The translations under genes were made by a program, and so were the position numbers. This document shows positions 50,608 through 60,192 of a stretch of DNA of 64,000 nt, piece by piece. The stretch is taken from contig NZ_CP025804.1 of the NCBI RefSeq assembly GCF_003352085.1, forward strand, positions 3,906,001 through 3,970,000, written 5' to 3'. How positions within the stretch are numbered: the first letter of the stretch is position 1; each line of letters opens with the position of its first letter. The notes under the pieces are model-generated. The model had not been told where the DNA came from and made no database searches. It saw only the letters and a program-made list of their open reading frames with translations. This DNA is from Sulfitobacter sp. SK012. Lineage in GTDB: Bacteria > Pseudomonadota > Alphaproteobacteria > Rhodobacterales > Rhodobacteraceae.

Positions 50608-51772
50608 TGCAGCCACTCGCCCGACGTCACTTTGGGCTGATGCTGAATGGCGCGCCGTCGTTGCGGCTTTTGCGCTGAACGGAATGCTCTTTGGCGCATG
50701 GGCTGCCCGCGTCCCTGCATTCAAAGAACGGTTTGATCTTGAACCCGGCACATTGGGCCTGTTGCTCTTGGCTCTCGCAGCTGGGGCCATTGCGTCGTTC
50801 CCCCTTGCTGGCGCGCTTTCTGAACGATGGGGCGCGCCCAAACTGACGACCCTCTGCGCATGGGCCTATGCTCCCGCACTGATTCTTCTGGCATTCGCCC
50901 CCGCACCGCTAGCACTTGCTGTCGCGCTTTTCTTATTTGGGGCCATGCACGGAGCGATGGACGTGGCGATGAATGGCTGGGGCGCACAAGTCGAAAAACG
51001 AACGGCACGCAGCACAATGTCGGTTTTTCACGCGATGTTCAGCCTCGGTGCTGGGCTGGGAGCAGCAAGCGGGTTCGTCGCCGTTCGTATGGGTTTGGCA
51101 CCCGAATTGCATTTTACTGCGGTCGCCTTCGTTGGCGGTGCGATTGCTTTGAGCGCGATGATCTCTGTGAAGAGGTCAGAAAAACCGTTGCCCGCTGACG
51201 GCACATCGAACCCGCTTGTGGCGCTACCGTCAGGAGCGCTGTTTCTGGTGGGCATCATTGCCTTTGCGATCTCAATGGGTGAAGGCGCAATGGCCGATTG
51301 GAGCGCTGTTTTCTTGCGGGTCGCCGCCAACGCAACCGAAGCGCAGGCCGCCCTTGGATACGCAGCATTCAGCGCGACCATGGTTCTGACCCGCCTTGGT
51401 GGCGGAATGTTGGTGGAGCGATTTGGGCCCGTCGTTACGGTACGAGCGAGTGCCGCAACCGCTTTTATTGGACTGACAACGGCCATTGTCGGGCAGGAGG
51501 TGCCCGCAATCTTGTTCGGCTTCGCGCTGACTGGCGTGGGATATGCTGTCGTCATGCCGTTGGTGTTTTCGCGTGCAGCACGAGACCCAGATGTGCCAAC
51601 CGGCCCAGCGATAGCGAGCGTTGCAACATTGGGCTATGGCGGGATGCTTTTGGGGCCGCCAGTGATCGGCTTTATCGCCCAACTAACGGGAATGCGCCTG
51701 TCATTCATTGCTCTGGCAGGGTTGGCGATCCTCGCGGCGTTTTTGGCACCGAAATTAAAAGTTGAAGACTGA
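50600..51772 (+). CDS. MFS transporter (YbjJ-like)
   Basis: A 390-residue protein with about 12 membrane helices, of the major facilitator superfamily. The first cytoplasmic loop motif is FPLAGALSERWGAPKLTTLC, and helix 4-5 segments GAMHGAMDVAMNGWGAQVEK resemble the YbjJ/fucose-permease-like branch. The substrate is not known. Translation is coupled to the upstream DeoR gene (overlap at 50600-50607), which points to export or import of a sugar-like ligand sensed by that regulator. Confidence 0.88.
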   Translation: MSDAATRPTSLWADAEWRAVVAAFALNGMLFGAWAARVPAFKERFDLEPGTLGLLLLALAAGAIASFPLAGALSERWGAPKLTTLCAWAYAPALILLAFAPAPLALAVALFLFGAMHGAMDVAMNGWGAQVEKRTARSTMSVFHAMFSLGAGLGAASGFVAVRMGLAPELHFTAVAFVGGAIALSAMISVKRSEKPLPADGTSNPLVALPSGALFLVGIIAFAISMGEGAMADWSAVFLRVAANATEAQAALGYAAFSATMVLTRLGGGMLVERFGPVVTVRASAATAFIGLTTAIVGQEVPAILFGFALTGVGYAVVMPLVFSRAARDPDVPTGPAIASVATLGYGGMLLGPPVIGFIAQLTGMRLSFIALAGLAILAAFLAPKLKVED

Positions 51773-52247
51773 TCACTGTGCTTTGACCTGCGCAGGCTAG
51801 GGCTGCTGAAGCAGCAACCAAGCACCATACAGTCGGTTCGCAACCTCCAACGCCGGCTCCATCTACGTTGTATGAATTTGCGACTTCAGATCCACTGGAT
51901 TCCGGTAAAATGGCTGAAAACCTCTTCTGCGATGAAGCAGCGAGTTTGCGGCTCCACAGCAGGTTTCCGTGCTGCATGCGCAGGCAGTACGGTTCCAACA
52001 CTGCCACAATGGGCTCAAACCTGTCGTTGGGTGCACGACATTTCATGTCTATTCTGAGGACAATACAGCCTGCCATGTGTTTTACGTTATGGGCAGCAAC
52101 GTTCTGTTCACGGCACGGCGATGCAGGAGGCGATCACCCAACGAAACAGTTTTGCCGGGGATCGGGACCAACCACCGAATTGCGCTCATTAATTGAAACT
52201 TGTAGCGTCCTAATCCTGTCAGCAAAAATATTGGGGAAATAAGACAA
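51773..52247. other. Spacer without supported genes
   Basis: About 470 bases. Overlapping short frames are not coding-like. The region near 51950-52050 has weak resemblance to the dispersed repeat (GCTGCATGCGCAGGCAGT). The 3' end holds the promoter of the HAD phosphatase gene. Confidence 0.4.
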
Positions 52248-53225
52248 ATGATTTTTCAATCCAAAATTAAAGCAGTGGCAGGAATGGTTGTGACCTTGCT
52301 GGCATCTCCTTTAGCTGCCGATCCGCTTCCTTCCTGGAACGCCGGGGAGACCAGATCCGCCATCATCGCTTTTGTCGATGCGGTAACGGACCCAACATCC
52401 GACGACTATGTCACGCCCTCGGACCGGATCGCTGTCTTTGACAACGACGGCACGCTCTGGGCAGAGCAACCAGTTTATTTTCAGCTCTATTTCGCGTTAG
52501 ATCAGGTAAAGAAGATGGACGCATCTTCACTTAACTCTGATGCGTTAAAAGCTGCTGCTGCGGGCGACATCGAAGCGCTGTTGGCGACTGGCAAAGACGG
52601 GATTCTTGAAGTGCTGGCTGTGGCCCATACTGGCATGAGCGTAGCCGATTTCAAAGCCACCGTTGACGAGTGGCTCGCGGAAGCCACCCATCCGACCACG
52701 GGTAAGCCGTATACCGCAATGGTTTATCAACCAATGCTGGAGCTGCTGAGCTATCTGCGCGACGAAGACTTTGCGACCTACATTGTCTCCGGTGGCGGCA
52801 TCGATTTTATCCGGGTTTTGTCGGAGGATGCTTACAATATTCCAGTCAATCAGGTCATAGGGTCCTCGCTCATCTCTGAATATGTTGCTGACGGCGACTC
52901 ACCGGCGCTGATGAAGAAACCTGACTTGTTTTTTAACGACGACAAGGCTGGCAAGCCGGTCGCCATTAACCATCACATAGGCAAGCGACCAATCTTCGCT
53001 GGTGGAAACTCGGATGGAGATTTCCAAATGTTGGAATGGACCACATCGGGCGATGGCCCAGCTTTTGGCCTTTATGTCCATCACACGGATGCTGAGCGCG
53101 AATGGGCCTACGACCGCGAGGGACACATCGGCGTCCTGAACCGCGGACTTGAAGAGGGTGGCAATCGCGGATGGTATTTTGCCGATATGGCGCAAGATTG
53201 GGCGGTGATCTGGCCTGAAGAGTAA
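52248..53225 (+). CDS. Exported HAD-superfamily phosphatase
   Basis: A 325-residue protein. A signal peptide covers residues 1-24 (AVAGMVVTLLASPLAADP). HAD motif I is IAVFDNDGTLWAEQP (about residues 62-76), motif II IVSGGGIDFIRV (about residues 180-191), and the Lys and acidic motif IV appear as FNDDKAGKP and FAGGNSDGDFQML. Such phosphoserine-phosphatase-like enzymes act as periplasmic non-specific phosphatases. It starts after GGGGAAATAAGAC and has no operon partner. Confidence 0.85.
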   Translation: MIFQSKIKAVAGMVVTLLASPLAADPLPSWNAGETRSAIIAFVDAVTDPTSDDYVTPSDRIAVFDNDGTLWAEQPVYFQLYFALDQVKKMDASSLNSDALKAAAAGDIEALLATGKDGILEVLAVAHTGMSVADFKATVDEWLAEATHPTTGKPYTAMVYQPMLELLSYLRDEDFATYIVSGGGIDFIRVLSEDAYNIPVNQVIGSSLISEYVADGDSPALMKKPDLFFNDDKAGKPVAINHHIGKRPIFAGGNSDGDFQMLEWTTSGDGPAFGLYVHHTDAEREWAYDREGHIGVLNRGLEEGGNRGWYFADMAQDWAVIWPEE

Positions 53226-53490
53226 GCCCCGGCAGTTGCAATTGTCTGTACTGGGCTCAATGCAGTCGCTCGCTGCAACGGCCTTCAACACCGTTACGGG
53301 GATTTTCCAATCGATAGACAAACAGCGGAAACCAGTTGATTGGATACTCGCTACTAACAAGGACTTCTGAGACCAGACTGGTTACCTCGGGCCTAGGCTC
53401 ACAGCCAGTTCGTGAATTTGGCTTCAAACCGATCGCACATCACGTCTCGAATTCTTCCTTCAGAAACCATCGGTCGGCGCTTGGCGGTGT

Positions 53491-54186
53491 CTACGTATTC
53501 TGCCCTTGAAGACGTTTGAAGCTCATCGAGATATGTGCGCGTTGGATGTGGGCCGCCGCCTCTAGATCTCCAGACCGCAGGGCCAATTGGATGGCTTCCA
53601 ACTCGTGGTGGAAAATTCGAAACTCTTCTTGCAGGTCCAGTTGGGCCTCGATTGCGGACTTCAGCCAAATGCGTTTGGTCTGAAAGTAGAGCCGTTCAAG
53701 CGTCTGGCGAAGGGGTTCGTTTGACGTCAGCTCAAGTAGAAACTGGAACACGTCCATATCAAACTGAGTAAACTCATGCGGTGTGCCGGATTGAATGATA
53801 TCTGCGCCCCGGGTTACGAAATGGTTCAGTCGCTCCAAAAACGCTTCGTCGGGTTGCACCGGATCAACGCGACCGACAAGCTCTGCCAATTCGACCCGCA
53901 ACCTATAGACTTGAGCAAGCTCGCTAATATTAGCGTCGGTCACAATAGTGCCGACTCCATGAAGCGAACGCACCAGCCCTTCGTCCTCAAGCCGCGCCAG
54001 CACCCGCCTTAGGGGTGTTCGACTGGTGCCAAACTCCTCTGCCAGTGCGGTCTCTGACAACCGCATGCCCGGGGGGTAATCCAGCAAGCAGATTCGTTGG
54101 CGTAATTCATGGTGCAAGGCTGCATGTCGGTCGCGAACGTTGGGCGTTTCATCAGTGCCGTCATTCAGGGGGTCTTTTTCAGTCAC
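53491..54186 (-). CDS. GntR-family (FadR/FCD) regulator of the hydrolase operon
   Basis: A 231-residue regulator. Residues about 15-85 form the GntR winged helix (RLSETALAEEFGTSRTPLRR then VLARLEDEGLVRSLHGVGTI). Residues about 95-220 form an FCD domain with the helical ligand/metal pocket (RVELAELVGRVDPVQPDEAF and FHHELEAIQLALRSGDLEAA). It overlaps the M20 deacetylase gene by eight bases as the last gene of the operon, so it probably autoregulates that operon and the divergent aminotransferase. Confidence 0.88.
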   Translation of the reverse strand: MTEKDPLNDGTDETPNVRDRHAALHHELRQRICLLDYPPGMRLSETALAEEFGTSRTPLRRVLARLEDEGLVRSLHGVGTIVTDANISELAQVYRLRVELAELVGRVDPVQPDEAFLERLNHFVTRGADIIQSGTPHEFTQFDMDVFQFLLELTSNEPLRQTLERLYFQTKRIWLKSAIEAQLDLQEEFRIFHHELEAIQLALRSGDLEAAAHIQRAHISMSFKRLQGQNT

Positions 54187-55339
54187 TCAATTTGCTCCCA
54201 AGCCGCTCGAGCATATCAATGCAAAGCGACAATTGGTCCAAGGACAGGAATTCATCCGCTTTATGCGCCTGTTCGATTGATCCGGGCCCGCAAACGACCA
54301 CATCCGTACCTAACGCCTGAAAAATACCCGCTTCGGTTCCGAATGCCACCAGTTCTGCGCTGTTTGAACCAGTCAAAGCGCTGACGATCTGTTTGGCTTC
54401 GTTGTGATGTGTTGGAACAAGGCCCGCGACCTCTCCGATGGTCTCGAGTTCGATCCGTGCTGCGGGGAAAACCGCACGCATTTCTGGCAAAAGGTTGGTC
54501 TCGCAATACTGGTTCAATGCGGATTTTACAAAATCTGCATCAGAGGTTTGAACCGGTCGCATTTCCCAATCAACCTGCGCCTTGGATGCGATCACATTAT
54601 GCGCGACACCTCCGTGCAGCGCACCGACGTTCACAGTGGTCCAAGGCGGTACAAACGGGCTGCCGTCTGGGGCCATGCTTCGCAACATGTGCTTCAAATC
54701 CAACAGGTGATTCACATAACGCACGGCGAATTCGACGGCATTCACCCCTGCCTCTGGGGCCGATCCATGCCCCTCCAGCCCCCGAAAATGGGTCGAATAT
54801 TCGTAACAACCTTTGTGGCCTTCGATGATCCGCATATTCGTGGGCTCACCAATAATGGCCACGCCGGGAGTTAAACCGCGGTCTTGCAAGGTTTGCGCCA
54901 AATGCTGCGCGCCAAGGCAGCCGGTTTCTTCATCATAGGTCAGTGCGACATGCAAGGGACGGGTTGTAACCCGAGTGGCAAACCGAGGTGCCAAGGCAAG
55001 GATTCCCGCAATAAACCCCTTCATATCGCAGGTACCACGACCGTAAAGCCGCCCCTCACGCTCCGTCATTGTGAAAGGGTCGCTGGTCCAGTTTTGATCT
55101 GTGACAGGCACAACGTCACTATGGCCCGACAACAAAATGCCACCATCGACTTCCGGGCCGAACGTGGCAAATAAATTGGCTTTGGTGCCACAAGGTGCTG
55201 CGACCAGATCAACCTTGGCCCCGCAATCGCTCAGCAGGTTGGCGGCATATGCAATCAACGCCTGATTGCTGTCAGTGGAGACCGTGGGAAAGCCGATCAG
55301 GTCGTGCAGCACTTCCTTGGTCCGGTTCAATAACTCCAT
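54179..55339 (-). CDS. argE: M20-family deacetylase (ArgE/acetylornithine deacetylase type)
   Basis: A 386-residue zinc peptidase-fold enzyme. Metal ligands and catalytic residues are visible as LLSGHSDVVPV (about residues 68-78), RLYGRGTCDMKGFIAGILAL (about residues 94-113), ALTYDEETGCLGAQ (about residues 131-144) and the final VCGPGSIEQAHKADEF. It should remove an acyl group from an N-alpha-acylated diamino acid. It starts three bases after the DoeA-like gene, so the two act in sequence. DoeB of the classical ectoine pathway is from another family (AstE/AspA), so this would be a substitute. Confidence 0.88.
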   Translation of the reverse strand: MELLNRTKEVLHDLIGFPTVSTDSNQALIAYAANLLSDCGAKVDLVAAPCGTKANLFATFGPEVDGGILLSGHSDVVPVTDQNWTSDPFTMTEREGRLYGRGTCDMKGFIAGILALAPRFATRVTTRPLHVALTYDEETGCLGAQHLAQTLQDRGLTPGVAIIGEPTNMRIIEGHKGCYEYSTHFRGLEGHGSAPEAGVNAVEFAVRYVNHLLDLKHMLRSMAPDGSPFVPPWTTVNVGALHGGVAHNVIASKAQVDWEMRPVQTSDADFVKSALNQYCETNLLPEMRAVFPAARIELETIGEVAGLVPTHHNEAKQIVSALTGSNSAELVAFGTEAGIFQALGTDVVVCGPGSIEQAHKADEFLSLDQLSLCIDMLERLGSKLSD

Positions 55340-55342
55340 GAC

Positions 55343-56527
55343 TTACGGTTTCACAAACAGCTTGCGATCGACATTGCAAAGCGCCTCTGCAGCACCATTT
55401 TCGGTGATCAGAATGGTTTCAGTTGTCTCTAATCCCCAGGTGTCCATCCACAGCGCAGGCATAAAGTGAAACACCATTCCCGGCTCAAGAATGGTTTGGT
55501 CTTCGCTGCGAATAGAGGCGCTGCGTTCGCCCCAATCTGGCGGATAACTAAGTCCAATCGGGTAGCCGCATCGCCCTTCCCGCTTTATTCCATGCGCCTT
55601 TAGGACGTCCAAAAAGGCGTTGGCGATGTCACACGTGCGCCCCCCTGCCCGCGCAGCATCCAACCCTGCCTCAATCCCTTCGAGTTGAGCCTGTTCGGCC
55701 GCGAGCATTTCAGCGGGCGGTGTACCCAAATAGATCGTCCGGCAAAGCGGCGCGTGATACCGACGGTAGCACCCAGACAACTCGAAAAACGTTGCTTCGC
55801 CGCTGCGCATGGGCGTGCCATCCCAAGTGAGATGAGCCGCCGTGGCATCCAGCCCTGAGGGCGTGAGCGGAACAATGGCGGGATAATCCCCCCAGATGTC
55901 ATCCACTCCCGTGATCGCAGCATGGTAGATGTCTGCAACCAATTCATTTTTGCGCAGCCCCGGCTCAGCCTTATCCAATGCAGTGATCATGATTTTTTCG
56001 GAAATCCGCGCCGCCTTTCGAATGAAGGCAATCTCGTCTTCGGATTTGATCAACCGCTGCCAATTGACCATCGCGGTGGCGTCACCGATCGTTGCTTGCG
56101 GCAATTCCTCTAGCAGTGTCGCGTGGGCCTTGGCGGAGTAATAGTAGTTGTCCATCTCAACACCGATGCGGGCTTTTTCGTATCCCAAGTCGCGAATATG
56201 GATTGCCAAATCTTGCATCGGATGACGTTGTGTCGATTGCACGAAATGGTCCCCGTAGCCGTGGATATGATCCGTATCCATCCAGCAGGTGCGGCCAGCG
56301 CCAATGCTGTCCATCTGGCGCCCCCACCAGATCGGATCGCCCTCGAGCCCCAGCAAAACCCCTTGATGTACATAGAATGACCAGCCGTCATAGCCCGTGA
56401 GCCATGCTTGGTTTGAGGGATCCGTGACAAACAGCACATCCAGACCTGCGTATTGCATTGCCGCACGAGTCTTGGCGATGCGACGGGCATATTCCGCCGA
56501 GCGGAAGGGGGCATTTTCTTGAGGCAA
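55343..56527 (-). CDS. doeA: M24-family amidohydrolase, DoeA/EutD (ectoine hydrolase)-like
   Basis: A 394-residue protein. The start is read as TTG at 56527 because AAAGGATGG lies just upstream and the length then equals that of DoeA; the open frame to 56662 carries a non-conserved leader. The N-terminal domain has VTDPSNQAWLTGYDGWSFYV (about residues 34-53) and DNYYYSAKAHA. The C-terminal pita-bread domain (from about residue 155) has ATFFELSGCYRRYHAPLCRT, a variant of the metal-ligand pattern as in DoeA. DoeA opens the ectoine ring to N-acetyl-diaminobutyrate. The substrate is inferred from family resemblance. Confidence 0.75.
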   Translation of the reverse strand: MPQENAPFRSAEYARRIAKTRAAMQYAGLDVLFVTDPSNQAWLTGYDGWSFYVHQGVLLGLEGDPIWWGRQMDSIGAGRTCWMDTDHIHGYGDHFVQSTQRHPMQDLAIHIRDLGYEKARIGVEMDNYYYSAKAHATLLEELPQATIGDATAMVNWQRLIKSEDEIAFIRKAARISEKIMITALDKAEPGLRKNELVADIYHAAITGVDDIWGDYPAIVPLTPSGLDATAAHLTWDGTPMRSGEATFFELSGCYRRYHAPLCRTIYLGTPPAEMLAAEQAQLEGIEAGLDAARAGGRTCDIANAFLDVLKAHGIKREGRCGYPIGLSYPPDWGERSASIRSEDQTILEPGMVFHFMPALWMDTWGLETTETILITENGAAEALCNVDRKLFVKP

Positions 56528-56556
56528 GGGCCATCCTTTCGAGTGGTTGATCTTTA

Positions 56557-56650
56557 GATGTACACAACATGAAGATTGTGATGGAGTTATTTGTGATTTT
56601 GTGTGATTTTCCGCCAGTAAAGCAAGTGATTCATGCGTCGTTGTGCACAA
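56557..56650. promoter_or_regulatory. Candidate operator region between the hydrolase operon and aminotransferase
   Basis: In this divergent spacer TTGTGCACAA (56641-56650) is a perfect palindrome, and ATGTACACAA (about 56558-56567) is a near copy about 80 bp away, one near each gene start. Both fit TTGT-N2-ACAA-type sites bound by FadR-group GntR regulators, and the operon encodes one. Confidence 0.5.
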
Positions 56651-56685
56651 ATTGTAAATCACGCCTCTAAAAACGGGATGTTAAG

Positions 56686-58059
56686 ATGCTCAAGAACGAT
56701 CAATTGGACAGTTGGGACCGCGATAATTTCTTTCATCCCTCGACACATCTGGCTCAACACGCCCGAGGCGAAAGCCCAAGCCGGATTATCAAGACCGCCA
56801 GCGGCGTTCACATCGAAGATCGAGACGGCAACAAGCTTCTGGATGCCTTTGCCGGGCTCTACTGCGTCAACGCCGGGTACGGCCGTCAAGAGATCGCCGA
56901 TGCGATCGCGGCGCAGGCCAAGGAGCTGGCCTATTATCATTCTTACGTCGGACACGGCACCGAGGCTTCGATCACGCTGTCCAAAATGATCCTCGACCGC
57001 GCGCCGGCCAATATGTCCAAGGTTTACTTTGGCCTTGGCGGGTCTGATGCGAACGAAACCAACATCAAATTGATTTGGTATTACAACAATATCCTGGGAC
57101 GCCCAGAGAAGAAAAAGATCATTTCGCGCTGGCGTGGATATCACGGATCAGGACTGATGACAGGATCGCTGACCGGTCTTGAGTTGTTTCACAAAAAATT
57201 CGACCTGCCGCTCGCCGGGGTACTCCACACAGAGGCTCCCTACTACTACCGCCGCAAGAATTTAGAGCAAAGTGAAGCGCAGTTTGTAGCCCATTGCGTG
57301 TCCGACCTCGAAGCCCAGATCGCCCATGAAGGAGCGGATACAATTGCTGCGTTCATCGGCGAACCACTCTTGGGCACTGGTGGCATTGTGCCGCCCCCCG
57401 CCGGATATTGGCCTGCCATCCAAGCGGTCCTCAACAGGCATGACATCTTGTTGATCGCAGACGAAGTTGTAACCGGCTTTGGGCGTTTGGGCTCCATGTT
57501 CGGGGCTGATCACTATGGGTTTGAGGCCGATATTATCACCATCGCCAAGGGATTAACTTCTGCCTACGCACCACTGTCTGGCTCAATCATTTCGGACAAA
57601 GTTTGGAAGGTGCTGGAGCAAGGTACCGATGAAAACGGCCCCATTGGCCATGGCTGGACCTATTCCGCGCATCCCATCGGTGCTGCCGCCGGGGTCGCCA
57701 ACCTCAAGCTGATTGAAGACCTTAATCTGGTTGAAAACGCAGGGAACGTCGGCGCGTATCTTAATAAAACCATGGCCGAGGCATTGACTGATCATCCCCA
57801 TGTTGGGGACATCCGCGGCGAGGGCATGCTTTGCGCGGTGGAATTTGTGCAAGATAAGGACAATCGGACTTTCTTTGATGCGGCGGACAAGATCGGCCCG
57901 CAGGTCTCAGCAAAATTGCTGGAGCAAGACAGCGTAATTGCACGGGCGATGCCCCAAGGTGACATCCTTGGATTTGCCCCGCCATTTTGTCTAAGCAAAG
58001 ACGAGGCTGACACCGTGGTTGCGGCAACGTTGCGTGCCGTCAATTCTGTTCTTGGTTAA
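56686..58059 (+). CDS. Class III aminotransferase (DoeD-like / omega-aminotransferase)
   Basis: A 457-residue PLP enzyme. The PLP Lys is in [20 protein letters not shown] (about residues 283-302), the cofactor Asp in [20 protein letters not shown] (about residues 255-274), and [20 protein letters not shown] (about residues 110-129) is the usual phosphate-binding region of long omega-aminotransferases. DoeD, the diaminobutyrate aminotransferase of ectoine breakdown, belongs to this group. The gene diverges from the doeA-argE-gntR operon and probably uses its product. No DoeC-type semialdehyde dehydrogenase lies nearby. Confidence 0.85.
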   Translation: MLKNDQLDSWDRDNFFHPSTHLAQHARGESPSRIIKTASGVHIEDRDGNKLLDAFAGLYCVNAGYGRQEIADAIAAQAKELAYYHSYVGHGTEASITLSKMILDRAPANMSKVYFGLGGSDANETNIKLIWYYNNILGRPEKKKIISRWRGYHGSGLMTGSLTGLELFHKKFDLPLAGVLHTEAPYYYRRKNLEQSEAQFVAHCVSDLEAQIAHEGADTIAAFIGEPLLGTGGIVPPPAGYWPAIQAVLNRHDILLIADEVVTGFGRLGSMFGADHYGFEADIITIAKGLTSAYAPLSGSIISDKVWKVLEQGTDENGPIGHGWTYSAHPIGAAAGVANLKLIEDLNLVENAGNVGAYLNKTMAEALTDHPHVGDIRGEGMLCAVEFVQDKDNRTFFDAADKIGPQVSAKLLEQDSVIARAMPQGDILGFAPPFCLSKDEADTVVAATLRAVNSVLG

Positions 58060-58148
58060 CCTCTGCAATCTTTGGTCGGAAAGCACAGCCATATTGCGTT
58101 GCGCCACTTCCGGCCGCAGGATATCTTGAAGGCAGGAGACCACCTCTC

Positions 58149-58461
58149 ATGAACATATTGATCGATGCCCTAAAGGCAATCGCCAGCCCTGTTTGCCTAG
58201 AGGCCGCGGACAGGTTGGCTGATGCGTTGCGCCAAACGGCAATGGGGCCTGGTCCAACTTTACGGTCGTTCAGTGCCAGCTATAATCCCGGTTTGACGGA
58301 TGCCGGTGTTCCGGCACTTGCGGCGTGCTTTCCCGCCCGAGATGTCTGAACTGGGGTTTGTTAACTCCTCGATTGGCGATACGGGCGGCCTTGCCATATT
58401 GAGTTGGGCACAGCGTGCTTCTCAGATGATATGTGTGGGCGTCTTGCAGAGTTTCGCTTAA
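58149..58461 (+). pseudogene. Leucine-rich-repeat-like protein, frameshifted
   Basis: The first frame (58149-58349) starts after GGCAGGAGACC and reads MNILIDALKAIASPVCLEAA, then LRSFSASYNPGLTDAGVPAL, a ribonuclease-inhibitor-type leucine-rich repeat. The next frame (58342-58461) continues MSELGFVNSSIGDTGGLAIL. Together they look like two successive LRR units split by a frameshift near 58340. The remainder of such a protein is absent. The ribosome-binding site is still good. Confidence 0.5.
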
Positions 58462-58838
58462 GCAACCCAACTATGCTGCTCGTTATCTGACAGAGTCATA
58501 CCGCAACCGATCATGGTTAGCCGCAAGAGCATTTTTCATTCAGAGCGGCCAAATGATGCATCTACAAGATCTTGATATGTTATGACTGCACACGAACCCT
58601 GAGGCTCAGCTTTTGAACCGGGCCTTCGAAATCTGTGGCTGTATTTACCTTGATACTCTCTCGGAAATTCACACCAATCCCAGCGAAACCTTCAGTGTCA
58701 AACAGCAGCAACACTCAAAGATTTCGGTGTATTTTGTACATCCAGCGCTTCAATCAGAACGAGAAACATCTTGCGCGACGTTGTTTTTCCTGCCAGCGAT
58801 TTCAACACGTTTTGCAAATTTGTGGTTTGGGTTCTTGA
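58462..58838. other. Spacer without supported genes
   Basis: About 380 bases. No convincing gene was seen. The short frames 58613-58849 have no start signal or family. It contains the promoter of the cNMP-binding protein gene. Confidence 0.4.
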
Positions 58839-59516
58839 ATGTGGGTTGAAACGGCTGCCGATTTCTTGACCTCACCCGGCATTATCGTGGTGGCGGCTGC
58901 GGCTCTTCAAACCATAGCTTATATCTTTTCCAACCAGCTAACTCTGAGGCTTTTTCTGCTGTTGGGAACGTCACTTTACCTGTTGTATTATTTCGTTGCA
59001 GCGGACGATCCGCTTTGGCCCGCGATCTTTGGCACTGCATGTATTGGGACAACGTCGATATACGGATTTCTCCGCACCCTTGCCAATCGCTCGACCTTTT
59101 CAATTTCTAAGGCCCACCTCTCAATCTACGAGACAATCGGCGACATCGAGCCAGGTGCGTTTCGACAGTTAATGAAAACGGCCGAAATCAAAACCTTTGA
59201 CGGACCCGAAATATTAACCGAGTTGGGCGTTGTGCCAGATCACGTTTTTTACGTTCTTGAGGGTGAAGTCGACGTCTGCAAGAACGACTATAAATTTACC
59301 ACTGGGCCCACAGTCTTCATCGGCGAGGTTTCCATCATTGGTGGCTTCGAAGCAACCGCGACCGTCCACAGCCGCGCTGGCTCAAAAGCTGTGGTGTGGG
59401 ACAGGCACCGTTTGCTGGAAGCGATGGGGAAAAATGTGCATTTCCGTATCGCCGTCGAGTCCCTGTTTTCAAAAGATATGGCGTTGAAACTGGCGCAATC
59501 CGCCAAGATGCGCTGA
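58839..59516 (+). CDS. Membrane protein with cytoplasmic cyclic-nucleotide-binding domain (Popeye-like layout)
   Basis: A 225-residue protein. Three membrane helices are predicted (about residues 14-32, 37-52 and 57-77), followed by a cNMP_binding/cupin-like domain (about residues 95-215) with KTFDGPEILTELGVVPDHVF, VLEGEVDV and IGEVSIIGGFEATATVHSRA. The phosphate-binding cassette is shortened (GEVSIIGGFEATA), so true cAMP binding is uncertain. It precedes a two-TM potassium channel gene on the same strand by about 240 bp. The arrangement resembles a cyclic-nucleotide-gated channel split into two polypeptides. Confidence 0.72.
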   Translation: MWVETAADFLTSPGIIVVAAAALQTIAYIFSNQLTLRLFLLLGTSLYLLYYFVAADDPLWPAIFGTACIGTTSIYGFLRTLANRSTFSISKAHLSIYETIGDIEPGAFRQLMKTAEIKTFDGPEILTELGVVPDHVFYVLEGEVDVCKNDYKFTTGPTVFIGEVSIIGGFEATATVHSRAGSKAVVWDRHRLLEAMGKNVHFRIAVESLFSKDMALKLAQSAKMR

Positions 59517-59754
59517 GGCCATTGCCGTACCTGACTTCTGACCCAACTCACGGCTCGCGCGGGGAAAGCCACACGTGCTCTAAGAGCTCTGGCTCGACGC
59601 TGGACTTGGTGTACAAAGTCTTGCGCAAAGCCTGCGTTTCCCGCAAAACGATGAATGACGGCGGCTGTCACAAAGCGCATGGCAGTGTCCAAGTTTTGTT
59701 TTCGAATAGACGTTTACAAAGACGTCTGATGCTCGAAGAAAAGGGTCCCTTCCA

Positions 59755-60192
59755 ATGAATCTTTTTTACCAGGTCGCGTTAGGCACGGTTTTACTTGGAG
59801 CCAGCTGCATTCTGCACATCTTAGCGCTGTTCGCTTGCTTGCCCCTCTTGAAGAGCACCGCGCAGCATTCTTGGATTACCAAAAAGAAGTTCAAGGAAAT
59901 ACTGCTTGTTGGCATGATGATTGCCGCGATCCTTGCGTCGCACGGTTTCCAGATCTGGCTTTGGGCGGCTGTTTGGCTTGCCTTGGGTGCCTTTGTTGAA
60001 ATGCAAGAAGCGCTGTATTTTTCTGCAGTAACCTATACGACGCTGGGATATGGCGACATCGTTTTGGGCCCCAGTATTCGCTTATTTTCAACGTTCAGCG
60101 CAGTGAGTGGATTGCTCAGTTTCGGGGTGAGTATCGCGCTTTTGGTTGGGCTTGTTTCAAGGCTTCTGCCGGATGATATTACCGGCGATTGA
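59755..60192 (+). CDS. Two-TM potassium channel family protein
   Basis: A 145-residue protein of the Ion_trans_2 family. An N-terminal helix (residues 3-25) is followed by a second helix near residues 52-70, the pore helix and filter ALYFSAVTYTTLGYGDIVLG (about residues 87-106; filter TTLGYGD), and a last helix to about residue 138. It lacks any RCK domain. The filter signature indicates K+ selectivity. The gene follows the cNMP-binding membrane protein, which could be its regulatory partner. Confidence 0.85.
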   Translation: MNLFYQVALGTVLLGASCILHILALFACLPLLKSTAQHSWITKKKFKEILLVGMMIAAILASHGFQIWLWAAVWLALGAFVEMQEALYFSAVTYTTLGYGDIVLGPSIRLFSTFSAVSGLLSFGVSIALLVGLVSRLLPDDITGD

